NCBI RefSeq assembly: GCF_031457495.1
Contig: NZ_JAVDWM010000001.1
Coordinates: forward strand, 2,964,001-3,028,000
From: Sphingopyxis sp. BE259
GTDB lineage: Bacteria; Pseudomonadota; Alphaproteobacteria; Sphingomonadales; Sphingomonadaceae
DNA: 64,000 nt
Direction: 5' to 3'
Both the position numbers and the translations under genes were made by a program. The notes beneath the pieces are model-generated. The model was not told where the DNA came from. It did not search any database and worked only from the letters and a program-made list of their open reading frames with translations. This document shows positions 9,002 through 17,592 of this stretch, piece after piece. Position 1 is the stretch's first letter; each line of letters starts with the position of its first letter.

Positions 9002-9262
9002 ATGACCGACCGCCTCAAACGCCTGAAGTTCCGCGCCTGGCACCGCGGCACACGCGAGGCCGACTATATGATCGGCGGCTTTTTCGACCGCTATGCCGCG
9101 ACATGGAGCGAGGACGACATCGCCTGGTATGAAATCGTCGTCGAGGAAGACGACGTCGACATCATGGCGTGGGCGCTCGGCACCGGCCAGCCGCCCGCGC
9201 ATCTGAACCGCCCAGCGATGATCGCCGAAATGCGCCGGCTGGACTATATCCCGCTGCCATGA
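9002..9262 (+). CDS. sdhE: FAD assembly factor SdhE
   Basis: SdhE (YgfY/Sdh5 family) promotes covalent flavinylation of succinate dehydrogenase subunit SdhA. The 86-residue protein is typical in size and carries the conserved RGTRE motif at residues 15-19, followed by GGFFDRYA and an acidic stretch (EEDDVDIMAWALG near residues 47-59). The gene overlaps the start of mfd by 4 bases (ATGA). No succinate dehydrogenase genes are in the window. Confidence 0.93.
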   Translation: MTDRLKRLKFRAWHRGTREADYMIGGFFDRYAATWSEDDIAWYEIVVEEDDVDIMAWALGTGQPPAHLNRPAMIAEMRRLDYIPLP

Positions 9263-12200
9263 CGATGCCCGCCGCTGATATTTTCGCCGCCATCGCGTCG
9301 GCAACCGCGCCGCTGACGCTGGCGCGCGCCGCCGACGGCTTCCTGCCGCTGCTGCTCGCCGATCTGGCGCGCGCCAGCGACAAGCGGCTCGTTTATGTCG
9401 CCACCGACGATGCCGCGATGCAGGCGATTGCCGACGCCGCGCCCTTTTTTGCCCCCGACCTCATCGTCCACCGCTTCCCGGCGTGGGACTGCCTGCCCTA
9501 TGACCGCGCGGGGCCGTCGATGCGGGTCAGCGCCGATCGGCTGGCGACGCTTTCGGCGCTGCAACAGCCCGCGAAACGCGGCGAGCTGCTCCTGACCACC
9601 GTCGCCGCGATCACGCAGCGCACGCTCACCCCGTTCCGCATCCGCCAGCTCGCGACGACGCTCGCCGCCGGGCAGCGGATCGACCGAGACGCGCTCGCCG
9701 AACTGCTTGTCGCGAACGGCTTCAGCCGCGTCGACACCGTCGCCGATCAGGGCGAATTTGCAGTGCGCGGCGGCATCCTCGACCTGTTTCCGGCCGGGGA
9801 AGAAAACGGGCTGCGCGTCGACTTCTTTGGCGACGAAATCGAGAGCATCCGCCGCTTCGACCCCGCCGACCAGCGCAGCCTTGGTCCCGCCAAGGCGCTG
9901 CAACTGCTCCCGGCGAGCGAGACGCTACTCGACGAGGCGACGATCAAGCGCTTTCGTTCGGCCTATCGCGAGATGTTCGGCGCGCAGGCCACCGGCGACC
10001 CGCTGTATCAGGCGGTCAGCGAAGGACGGCGCCAGGCGGGCATGGACCATTGGCTGCCTTTGTTCGAAGAACGGCTGGCGACGCTGTTCGACCATATCGA
10101 CCCCGCCGCCCCGGTGCTGCGCGGCCACCGCAGCGAAGCCACCGCCGAGACGCGCTTCGCGGCAATCGCCGATTATCATGCGAACCGCGTCGCCGCCGAA
10201 AAGGAATCGACCGGCAGCTATCGCCCGCTCGCACCCGAGACGCTGTATCTGACAGAGACCGAGTGGGCGAGCGCAACGACAAGTCGCCCGATCCATATCA
10301 TCACCCCGTTCGACGTCGCGCCGTCGCCGACCGTCATCGATCTCGAAACCTTTGCTTCGCGCGATTTCACCCCCGAACGTGCTGCCGATCTCAACATTTA
10401 TGACAAGGTCGCCGATCATCTGAGCGACGAACGTCGCAAGGGACGGCGCACGATCATCGCCAGCTATTCGGTCGGCGCGCGCGATCGTCTGTCGGGGTTG
10501 CTGCGCGAGCATGGGGTGACGGGACTGGTACAGGCCGAGACCTGGCAGGAGGCATTGGGCGCTTCTTCTCCCCTCGCGCTTGCGGGAGGGGTCGGGGGTG
10601 GGCCGAATTCTGCACCGGCATCCGATGCCTCGCCCACCCCTAACCCCTCCCGCAAGCGCGAGGGGGACCAAGTCGCCCTTATCGTCCTCCCGCTCGACCA
10701 CGGTTTCGCCTCCGACGCGATCAGCCTGCTCACCGAACAGGACATCCTTGGCGAGCGGCTCGTCCGCCGCCAGAAGCGCCGCAAGAGCGCCGATGCCTTC
10801 CTGGCCGAACTCGCGACGCTCAGCGTCGGCGACATGGTCGTCCATCTCGACCACGGCATCGGGCGGTACGAGGGGCTGACCTCGATCCCGGTGGGCAACA
10901 GCCCGCACGACTGCGTCGCGCTCACTTACGCGGGCGGCGACAAACTGTACGTTCCGGTCGAAAATCTCGACGTGCTGTCGCGCTATGGCGGCGAGAGCGA
11001 CGGCGTTGCGCTCGATCGGCTCGGCGGCGAGGCGTGGCAGCGGCGCAAGGCGCGGATGAAGGAACGGATCCGCGAGATCGCGGGCGAACTGCTCGCGACC
11101 GCGGCGCAGCGCGCGCTGCGTTCGGGCGAATTGCTGGCGCAAGATGCCGCCTATCCCGCCTTTGCCGATCGCTTCCCCTATCAGGAAACCGACGATCAGG
11201 ACCGCGCAATCGGCGATGTGCTCGCCGACATGGCGTCGGGCAAACCGATGGACCGACTGGTGTGCGGCGACGTCGGGTTCGGCAAGACCGAGGTAGCGCT
11301 GCGCGCCGCGTTCGTCGCCGCGATGGCGGGGGTGCAGGTCGCACTTGTCTGTCCGACCACTTTGCTCGCGCGCCAGCATTTCACCAATTTTGTCGAGCGT
11401 TTCAAAGGCTTCCCGGTCAACATCGGCCGCCTGTCGCGGCTGGTCCCCGCGGGTGAAGCGCAAAAGACCCGCGACGGACTGGCCAGCGGTCAGATCGACA
11501 TCGTCGTCGGCACCCATGCGGTGATCGCCAAGGCGGTCGAATTCAAGAACCTCGGCCTCGTCATCGTCGACGAGGAACAGCGCTTCGGGGTCGTCCACAA
11601 GGAGCGGTTGAAGCAGCTCAAGGCCGACGTCCATGTGCTTACGCTGACCGCGACGCCGATCCCGCGCACGCTGCAAATGGCGATGTCGGGGCTGCGAGAG
11701 CTCAGCGTGATCCAGACGCCGCCGGTCGACCGCCTCGCGGTGCGCACCTATGTGGCGCCGTGGGATGCGGTTGTCCTGCGTGAAGCGTTGCTGCGCGAAC
11801 ATGACCGCGGCGGGCAGAGCTTTTTCGTCGTGCCGCGGATCAAGGATCTGCCCGACATCGAGGAATTTTTGCGCACCCGGGTGCCCGAAGTCAAATATGT
11901 CGTCGCGCACGGCCAGATGACCCCGACCGAAGTCGAGGACCGGATGAGCGCCTTTTACGATCGCAAATATGATGTGCTGCTGTCGACGACGATCGTCGAA
12001 TCGGGGCTGGATATTCCGAGCGCCAACACGTTGATCATCCACCGCGCCGACCGCTTCGGCCTTGCCCAGCTGTACCAGCTGCGCGGCCGCGTCGGGCGGG
12101 CGAAAACGCGCGCCTATGCCTATCTCACCACCCCCGAACATGGCGCGATCACCGACACCGCCGAAAAGCGGCTCAAGCTGCTCGGCGATCTCGACACGCT

Positions 12201-12837
12201 GGGCGCCGGGTTCCAGCTCGCCAGCCACGACCTCGACATTCGCGGCGCGGGCAACCTCGTCGGCGACGAGCAGTCGGGCCATATCCGCGAGGTCGGGTTC
12301 GAACTCTATCAGTCGATGCTGGAAGAGGCGATCCTGATGGCGAAGGCCGAAGGCGCGGGCAAATTGCCGCCGCGCGAAGCCCTGTCGCCGACGATCACCG
12401 TCGACGCGCCGATTTTGATCCCGGAGGACTATGTCCCCGACTTGCCGCTGCGCATGGCGCTCTATCGCCGCCTCAACGATGCCGGAGATCGCGCGGCGCT
12501 CGATGCCTTTGCCGCCGAGATGATCGACCGCTTCGGACCCTTGCCGCCCGAGACCGCGAACCTCGTCCAGCTGATGGAGATCAAGGCCAATGCCAAGCTG
12601 GCAGGCATCGCCAAGCTCGACGTCGGGACCAAGGGCGCGCTGGTCAGCTTCCACAGCGACCAGTTCGCTAACGTCCCCGGCCTGATCGCCTATGTCGAGC
12701 GGCTGAAAGGCCGCGCCCGCATCCGTCCCGACAACAAGCTGTCGGTCAGCGGCGACTGGGTGAGCACCGGCGCGCGGTTGAACGGCGCGCTGCAATTGTC
12801 GAAGGGGCTGGGAAAGCTGGCGCGGCAGGTGGGTTAA
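9259..12837 (+). CDS. mfd: Transcription-repair coupling factor Mfd
   Basis: Mfd releases RNA polymerase stalled at DNA lesions and recruits UvrA. From the ATG at 9259, which overlaps the sdhE stop, the protein has 1192 residues. The UvrB-like N-terminal module (for example GGILDLFPAG) comes first. The RNA-polymerase-interacting domain starts near LSVGDMVVHLDHGIGRYEG (about residues 523-541). The helicase core has Walker A GDVGFGKTE, the box VDEEQRFGV, TATPIPRT and QLRGRVGRAK, and the C-terminal TRCF domain follows. A palindromic repeat is inserted in frame at about residues 437-470, upstream of the interaction domain, adding a Gly/Pro/Ser-rich segment. The longer frame from 9169 overlaps sdhE and was rejected. 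Confidence 0.96.
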   Translation: MTMPAADIFAAIASATAPLTLARAADGFLPLLLADLARASDKRLVYVATDDAAMQAIADAAPFFAPDLIVHRFPAWDCLPYDRAGPSMRVSADRLATLSALQQPAKRGELLLTTVAAITQRTLTPFRIRQLATTLAAGQRIDRDALAELLVANGFSRVDTVADQGEFAVRGGILDLFPAGEENGLRVDFFGDEIESIRRFDPADQRSLGPAKALQLLPASETLLDEATIKRFRSAYREMFGAQATGDPLYQAVSEGRRQAGMDHWLPLFEERLATLFDHIDPAAPVLRGHRSEATAETRFAAIADYHANRVAAEKESTGSYRPLAPETLYLTETEWASATTSRPIHIITPFDVAPSPTVIDLETFASRDFTPERAADLNIYDKVADHLSDERRKGRRTIIASYSVGARDRLSGLLREHGVTGLVQAETWQEALGASSPLALAGGVGGGPNSAPASDASPTPNPSRKREGDQVALIVLPLDHGFASDAISLLTEQDILGERLVRRQKRRKSADAFLAELATLSVGDMVVHLDHGIGRYEGLTSIPVGNSPHDCVALTYAGGDKLYVPVENLDVLSRYGGESDGVALDRLGGEAWQRRKARMKERIREIAGELLATAAQRALRSGELLAQDAAYPAFADRFPYQETDDQDRAIGDVLADMASGKPMDRLVCGDVGFGKTEVALRAAFVAAMAGVQVALVCPTTLLARQHFTNFVERFKGFPVNIGRLSRLVPAGEAQKTRDGLASGQIDIVVGTHAVIAKAVEFKNLGLVIVDEEQRFGVVHKERLKQLKADVHVLTLTATPIPRTLQMAMSGLRELSVIQTPPVDRLAVRTYVAPWDAVVLREALLREHDRGGQSFFVVPRIKDLPDIEEFLRTRVPEVKYVVAHGQMTPTEVEDRMSAFYDRKYDVLLSTTIVESGLDIPSANTLIIHRADRFGLAQLYQLRGRVGRAKTRAYAYLTTPEHGAITDTAEKRLKLLGDLDTLGAGFQLASHDLDIRGAGNLVGDEQSGHIREVGFELYQSMLEEAILMAKAEGAGKLPPREALSPTITVDAPILIPEDYVPDLPLRMALYRRLNDAGDRAALDAFAAEMIDRFGPLPPETANLVQLMEIKANAKLAGIAKLDVGTKGALVSFHSDQFANVPGLIAYVERLKGRARIRPDNKLSVSGDWVSTGARLNGALQLSKGLGKLARQVG
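10569..10666. repeat. Palindromic element inserted in frame within mfd
   Basis: Left arm CTCGCGCTTGCGGGAGGGG (after TCC) and its inverse CCCCTCCCGCAAGCGCGAG (before GGGGA) belong to arms of about 35 bases that differ by one indel and two substitutions. They flank a short centre containing GAATTCTGC. The element keeps the mfd reading frame open and is translated as a low-complexity segment rich in Gly, Pro and Ser. The same type of arm (cgcttgcgggag) resembles intergenic repeats of this lineage. Confidence 0.85.
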
Positions 12838-12852
12838 AGCAGACAACTAAAC

Positions 12853-12939
12853 CCGTTCGCCCCGAGCTTGTCGAAGGGCTGCTCTTTCTTTGCAACGTCG
12901 AAAGGAAGAACGGTGCTTCGACAAGCTCAGCACAAACGG
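12853..12939. repeat. Interspersed palindromic repeat, copy 3
   Basis: The arms CCGTTCGCCCCGAGCTTGTC and GACAAGCTCAGCACAAACGG, and the inner CTCTTTCTTTGC/AAAGGAAGAA pairing, match copies 1 and 2. It lies between the convergent mfd and EAL genes, as copy 2 lies between convergent genes. Confidence 0.85.
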
Positions 12940-12946
12940 ATTTGGT

Positions 12947-14149
12947 TCAACCGACCTCCATCAACCCCAGCAACTGCTCCGCCGGCACCGGCCCCGACTT
13001 CAAAAACCCCTGCCACGTCGCGACCCCCAGTTCGGACAATCGCGCTAGCTGGCGTTCATTCTCGATGCCCTCGGCCACCACCAGCAGCCCCAGCGCGCGC
13101 GCCAGGTCGACGATCGCACGCACCACGATGCGGTCGCGGTCGCTGCCGTCGATGGTGCGGGTGAAACCGCTGTCGATCTTGAGATAATCGATCGGCAGCC
13201 GCGCCAGCAGCGACAGGCTGGAATAGCCGGTGCCGAAATCGTCGATCGCGATCGCGCAGCCGAGCGCGCGGATTTGCGCAAGCTGTTCGGCGGCGCTCGC
13301 CGGGTCGCTCAGCATCGCCTGTTCGGTGAGTTCCAGCGTCAGCCGGTCGGGATCGACCTTGGCCGCTTTCGCCATCGCGGCAAACCGGCCCGCAAATTCG
13401 GGATCGCCCAGGTCGGCCGCGGTGATGTTGAGCGACACGCGCAGTTTCGCCAGCGACCGCGGCCAGCTTGCCATTTCGGCAAGCGCGACGCGGTGGGCAT
13501 GTTCGGTCAGCTCGCATTCGAGCCGCGCGGCGCGCGCCGCGGTGACCAGCGGCCCGGCGCCGAGCAGGCCCAATTCGGGGTGCTGCCAGCGCAGCAACGC
13601 CTCGACCCCGATCATTTCGCCGGTGCCGACGTCATATTGCGGCTGGTAATGAATCACGACCTCGTTGCCCGACAAGGCGGCATGGACCATCACCCCGTCG
13701 CGCGCCGACGCGGGTCGGGCCAGTTGGTCACCCGCGTTGCGAAGCTGGGCGGCAACCGATTCGTCACGCGTAATCAGCGCCGCGGCAATGCGGATCGCCA
13801 GTCGGCCGTTGGGATCGCCGACAATCGGTTCGGCCAGCGCGACGTGCAGCGCGCGTTCCTGCGCCCGCAGCGCACCCAGCGACAGCGGCGTCGAGGGCAC
13901 GATCAGAAATCGCGGTCCGTCGAGCCGGTCGACGCACGATCCCTGGCCGAATTCGTCGCTGGCGAAATTTTCCAGCCGCCGCCCGATTTCGTCCAGCACG
14001 GCGTCGCCGGTTGCGGTGCCGGCGCTGTTGTTGATCCGCGCCATCTGGTCGACCTGGACCAGAATGACGCCGGCGTCGGCGTCGTGGCGCGCGTGCAAGC
14101 CTTCAAGTTTTCGGACGCAGGCGGAAAGAGATTCGGAAAGGCGATTCAT
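12947..14149 (-). CDS. EAL domain c-di-GMP phosphodiesterase with degenerate GGDEF domain
   Basis: The 400-residue protein has an N-terminal GGDEF-like domain (about residues 1-150) whose signature is replaced by LDGPRFLIV, so it is unlikely to make c-di-GMP. The C-terminal EAL domain (about residues 155-395) keeps the catalytic motifs: VEALLRW, LNITAADL, ELTEQAML, IDDFGTGYSS, DYLKID and VVAEGIEN. It therefore probably hydrolyses c-di-GMP. No transmembrane or sensor domain precedes the GGDEF part, so the enzyme should be cytoplasmic. The usual QGY/F end of the domain reads WQGFLKSGPV. It is divergent from moaA. Confidence 0.9.
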   Translation of the reverse strand: MNRLSESLSACVRKLEGLHARHDADAGVILVQVDQMARINNSAGTATGDAVLDEIGRRLENFASDEFGQGSCVDRLDGPRFLIVPSTPLSLGALRAQERALHVALAEPIVGDPNGRLAIRIAAALITRDESVAAQLRNAGDQLARPASARDGVMVHAALSGNEVVIHYQPQYDVGTGEMIGVEALLRWQHPELGLLGAGPLVTAARAARLECELTEHAHRVALAEMASWPRSLAKLRVSLNITAADLGDPEFAGRFAAMAKAAKVDPDRLTLELTEQAMLSDPASAAEQLAQIRALGCAIAIDDFGTGYSSLSLLARLPIDYLKIDSGFTRTIDGSDRDRIVVRAIVDLARALGLLVVAEGIENERQLARLSELGVATWQGFLKSGPVPAEQLLGLMEVG

Positions 14150-14208
14150 GGCGTCCCTCTAGCAGGCTTTGCTTGCCAAGTTCCTGCCTTTTGCATCACA
14201 AGGGACGC

Positions 14209-15225
14209 GTGGCTGCCACATTTTCCCAATCCGCCGCGCCCGCGGCACCACTGATCGACGGACATGGCCGCCGGATCAGTTACTTGCGCCTTTCGGTCAC
14301 CGACCGCTGCGATCTGCGCTGCCGCTATTGCATGGCCGAAGACATGATTTTTCTGCCCAAGTCGGCGGTGCTCAGCATCGAAGAGATGGGTGAGCTGGCC
14401 GAACGCTTCGTTGCGCGCGGCATCCGCCGCATCCGCCTGACCGGCGGCGAGCCGCTGGTGCGGCGCGGTATCGACACGCTGGCGATGCGGCTGGGGACGA
14501 TGATCGGCAACGGCCTCGAAGAGCTGACCCTGACCACCAACGCGATGCGGCTGGCCGAATATGCGCCGATACTGGCGGCGGCGGGCGTCCGGCGCATCAA
14601 CGTCAGCCTCGATACGCTCGATGCCGCGGCGTTTCGCCACATCACCCGCGTCGGCGATGTCGCGATCGCGCTCGGCGGGATCGCCGCCGCCCGCGCCGCC
14701 GGGCTGGCGGTGAAGATCAACATGGTCGCGCTCGCTGGGCTCAACGAAGACCAGTTGCTGCCGATGCTCGATTATTGCGCGGCGACCGGCTGCGACCTCA
14801 CCCTCATTGAAACCATGCCGCTAGGCGAGGTCGAGGCCGACCGGAGCGACCATTATATCCCGCTCCACCATTTCATCGCGCCGCTGCGCGAGACGCACGC
14901 GCTGTACCCCGTCGATAAACGCACCGGCGGCCCGGCGCGCTATTTCGCGGTCGAGGACAGCCCGGTCACACTGGGCCTGATCACCCCGCTGTCGGACAAT
15001 TTCTGCGCGACGTGCAATCGCATCCGGCTGACCGTCGAGGGCCGCGTCTATATGTGCCTTGGTCAGGACGATCACGTCGACCTGCGCGCGGCGCTGCGCG
15101 AAGCCGGCGATGTCGATGGGTTGATTGATCTGGCATTGGCTGGCAAACCCCGCGCGCATGACTTTCATATCGAACGAAAGTCCACACCGGCGGTCGCGCG
15201 TCATATGAGTGCAACGGGCGGCTGA
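14209..15225 (+). CDS. moaA: GTP 3',8-cyclase MoaA (molybdenum cofactor biosynthesis)
   Basis: MoaA is the radical SAM enzyme that starts molybdopterin synthesis from GTP. From the GTG start the radical SAM cluster is C34-xxx-C38-xx-C41 in TDRCDLRCRYC. The C-terminal second [4Fe-4S] cluster lies in NFCATCNRIRLTVEGRVYMC. The protein ends in the family-typical Gly-Gly (MSATGG). The GTG at 14209 is preceded by AAGGG; an in-frame TTG at 14173 is less likely. The molybdenum-dependent nitrate reductase encoded near 45 kb would need this cofactor, though the genes are far apart. Confidence 0.93.
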   Translation: MAATFSQSAAPAAPLIDGHGRRISYLRLSVTDRCDLRCRYCMAEDMIFLPKSAVLSIEEMGELAERFVARGIRRIRLTGGEPLVRRGIDTLAMRLGTMIGNGLEELTLTTNAMRLAEYAPILAAAGVRRINVSLDTLDAAAFRHITRVGDVAIALGGIAAARAAGLAVKINMVALAGLNEDQLLPMLDYCAATGCDLTLIETMPLGEVEADRSDHYIPLHHFIAPLRETHALYPVDKRTGGPARYFAVEDSPVTLGLITPLSDNFCATCNRIRLTVEGRVYMCLGQDDHVDLRAALREAGDVDGLIDLALAGKPRAHDFHIERKSTPAVARHMSATGG

Positions 15226-15249
15226 CACGCTGCCCTTTGAGGGGTTCTT

Positions 15250-16020
15250 ATGCATCGCAAAATCGCGCTGGTGGCGTCGAACGCGCCCGCCGCCATGGAG
15301 GCCGAGGCCGAACTGCGCCCGCTCTATGATTTCGTCGATCTGAACGAAGCCGATTTGCTGATCGCGCTCGGCGGCGACGGGTTTCTGCTGCACATGCTGC
15401 ACCAGTTGCTCGACCAGCGGCGCAGTATGCCGGTTTTCGGGATGAATCGCGGCACCATCGGCTTTCTGATGAACGAATTTCGCATCGAAGGGTTGATCGA
15501 TCGGCTCGCGGCGGCGCGGCCCTTTTTGATCCATCCTTTGAGCGGCGACATCACGACGATCAGCGGTGAGCGCCATATCCTGCCCGCGATCAACGAAATC
15601 TCGCTGCTCCGCGAGACACGCCAGGCGGCCAAGCTGGAAGTGATCATCAACGAAAAGACGATGCTGGAGGAACTCGCCTGCGACGGCGTGCTGGTGTCGA
15701 CCCCCGCCGGATCGACCGCCTATAACCTCAGCGCCAATGGCCCGATCCTGCCGCTCGAATCGGAAATGCTGGCGTTGACCCCGATCAGCCCGTTCCGCCC
15801 GCGGCGCTGGCGCGGCGCGCTGGTCCCCGAATCGACCAGCATCCGCTTCAACGTGCGCGAGGCCGCGAAGCGCCCGGTCAGCGCGGTCGCCGACCAGCGC
15901 GAAATCCGCGATGTAAAGACCGTGCTGGTCACCACCGACCGCAGCCGACCGCTGACTTTGCTGTTCGATCCCGACCAAGGGCTGGACGAACGCATCGCGA
16001 TGGAACAATTTATCGTCTGA
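15250..16020 (+). CDS. nadK: NAD kinase
   Basis: NAD kinase phosphorylates NAD to NADP in the cytoplasm. The 256-residue length fits the short bacterial form. The diagnostic GGDG motif is at residues 41-44 (LIALGGDGFLLHML), followed by GMNRGTIGFLMNEF and the second conserved region CDGVLVSTPAGSTAYNLSANGPI. A good ribosome-binding site (GAGGGG) lies 6 bases before the ATG. It stands 24 bases after moaA and may be cotranscribed with it. Confidence 0.95.
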   Translation: MHRKIALVASNAPAAMEAEAELRPLYDFVDLNEADLLIALGGDGFLLHMLHQLLDQRRSMPVFGMNRGTIGFLMNEFRIEGLIDRLAAARPFLIHPLSGDITTISGERHILPAINEISLLRETRQAAKLEVIINEKTMLEELACDGVLVSTPAGSTAYNLSANGPILPLESEMLALTPISPFRPRRWRGALVPESTSIRFNVREAAKRPVSAVADQREIRDVKTVLVTTDRSRPLTLLFDPDQGLDERIAMEQFIV

Positions 16021-16103
16021 CCAGACGAATTCGCGCCAAAATCCGCTTGATAAAGTTGGCGGCGCGCGGCAAAGGGGCCGCCTTGCCCGCGTCAGCGGGG
16101 TGT

Positions 16104-16178
16104 TCCTCGGTAGCTCAGCGGTAGAGCAATCGACTGTTAATCGATCGGTCGTAGGTTCGAATCCTACCCGGGGAGCCA
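16104..16178 (+). tRNA. tRNA-Asn (anticodon GTT)
   Basis: A complete cloverleaf can be drawn: acceptor TCCTCGG pairs with CCGGGGA, the anticodon stem is ATCGA/TCGAT around loop CTGTTAA, with GTT at 16136-16138, and the T-arm contains GTTCGAATC. The discriminator is G and the CCA end is encoded. The gene lies 83 bases after nadK on the same strand. Confidence 0.97.
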
Positions 16179-16329
16179 TTCTTTTCCACATATGCACGCG
16201 ATGCCACGGCGCGACTTTCGGCGGCATTTTTGGCGATCGCCGACAGCCCCGGCTGATCGGTTCGCGCCCATTGCGGCTGCCGACATCGGTTGCGCCGGCC
16301 GCGCCCGCTTTGCGGCCCGCTGACGCGGT

Positions 16330-17450
16330 TCAGGTCGGATCGAGAAAGCCGTTGAGCCCGTAACGCTGGTGCGGGCCGACGATATATTGTTCGAGCACGC
16401 CGACCCCACCTGGTCGCCGCAGGTTGCGCGAACGACTTGCTGGACGTGCATATATTGCGGCGCGTTGACGTCGATCTTGTTGATGTCCCAGCTTTCCAGC
16501 GTGTGGGCCTCCTCACACTTGTAAAAGCCATGCCCCCACTCGGGGTGGTTATATCCCGTTCCATACATGTGATAGCGCAGCAGGGGTTCGAGAACGAAGG
16601 TCTCCTTGCGGCCGTCCCTGTACACGGTGTCGATTTCGGCGCGGCTGATCAGGCGGCTGCCCCTGGCAAATTCCAGTCGGTGGTCGGCGCACAGCGCCGC
16701 CTCGACATCGCCCTCGTCGAGCACATCGAAATCGCTCTTGATCGGCCAGGTTCTGAAAACCTGCGCGAACTCCTTGCACCGCTTGCTGTCGACATATTCG
16801 TGCTGCCCCCAGTGGGTGCAGCGATCTTGCCAGTGGATCGGCGCCCACAGCCAGAAAAATTGTTCAGGAATGTCGCGCGAAATGCCTTTTTCGGTCTCGC
16901 CGGTCCAGCGCCAGCCCCAGCTGCGATCCTTGGTGCCGAACGTGGTTGCAGGGTTGATCTCCTGCCGCTTGCCATCGACTTCGATCCACCCTTCCCAGCG
17001 ACCGAACTGGCTGAAACGCTTCATCTGGGCAACGGTGCGGACGCCTTGTTTCATGTAGTCGGCGGGTTCCTCGTGCGCCACGGTGTTGGCGTGAAAGGTC
17101 AGGTCACAGGCAAAACCCGTGTTGTTCTTTTCCACCGTGACGCGCACGATCCGCATCGGCTCGACGATCTCGTGCCGCATGGGGCCGGCATACAGGTCGG
17201 TGCGGTCGCCGCGCAGGCGGCGCGAGGCGCGAAAGCTGTGCTGGGTGCCGTCCTTGCGGACGACCGATACCGCACCGTCCATCACCTCGCGGTTGGGATA
17301 GGCGGCAAAGGCGATGCCAATGTAGAATTCACCGTCGAAATCATAGCCGTTGTACCAATAGCGGGCGTACATGTTGCGCTCGCTCGACGCCATGTAGGAC
17401 AGGGGTTCCGCGGTCTGATGGACCGGATAATCATCGAACGGGATCAGCAT
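16330..17450 (-). pseudogene. CrtC/AttH-like (DUF7064-type) protein gene with a C-terminal frameshift
   Basis: The frame starting at ATG 17450 (preceded by GGAGA) encodes a protein of about 373 residues resembling the hydroxyneurosporene-synthase/AttH-like lipocalin-fold families (landmarks YWYNGYDFDGEFYIGIAF, FGRWEGWIEVDG, TKDRSWGWR). This family call is tentative and no reaction can be assigned. As written, the frame shifts at the run CCCC (16404-16407) and continues as low-complexity residues across the tRNA. Adding one base to that run restores an ending, VGVGVLEQYIVGPHQRYGLN then GFLDPT and a stop at 16330. So this is either a recent frameshift or a sequencing error. There is no signal peptide. 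Confidence 0.7.
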
Positions 17451-17592
17451 CTTCGTCTCCAGCAACAATGCAAGGCACGCGTCGGCACTGGGCGACCGTC
17501 CACCGCATGCCATGCTAACCGCTGAATGGCGGGGGCATAGTGACGGAAACCCGTAACGCTTGCCCCGGATTTGGCCCTATGCGCGCAACCAC

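Noticed and set aside
9925..12846. 973-codon open frame antisense to mfd
   Set aside because: It is a high-GC shadow of mfd; composition is Arg/Gln/Asp-rich with no domain, and mfd on the other strand has all expected motifs.
16021..16103. GGCGGC/GCCGCC hairpin after nadK as a terminator
   Set aside because: The arms are short, the loop is long and GC-rich and no T-run follows, so it was not annotated.
14821..16227. 468-codon minus-strand frame across moaA, nadK and tRNA-Asn
   Set aside because: It overlaps three well-supported features and shows no protein family features.
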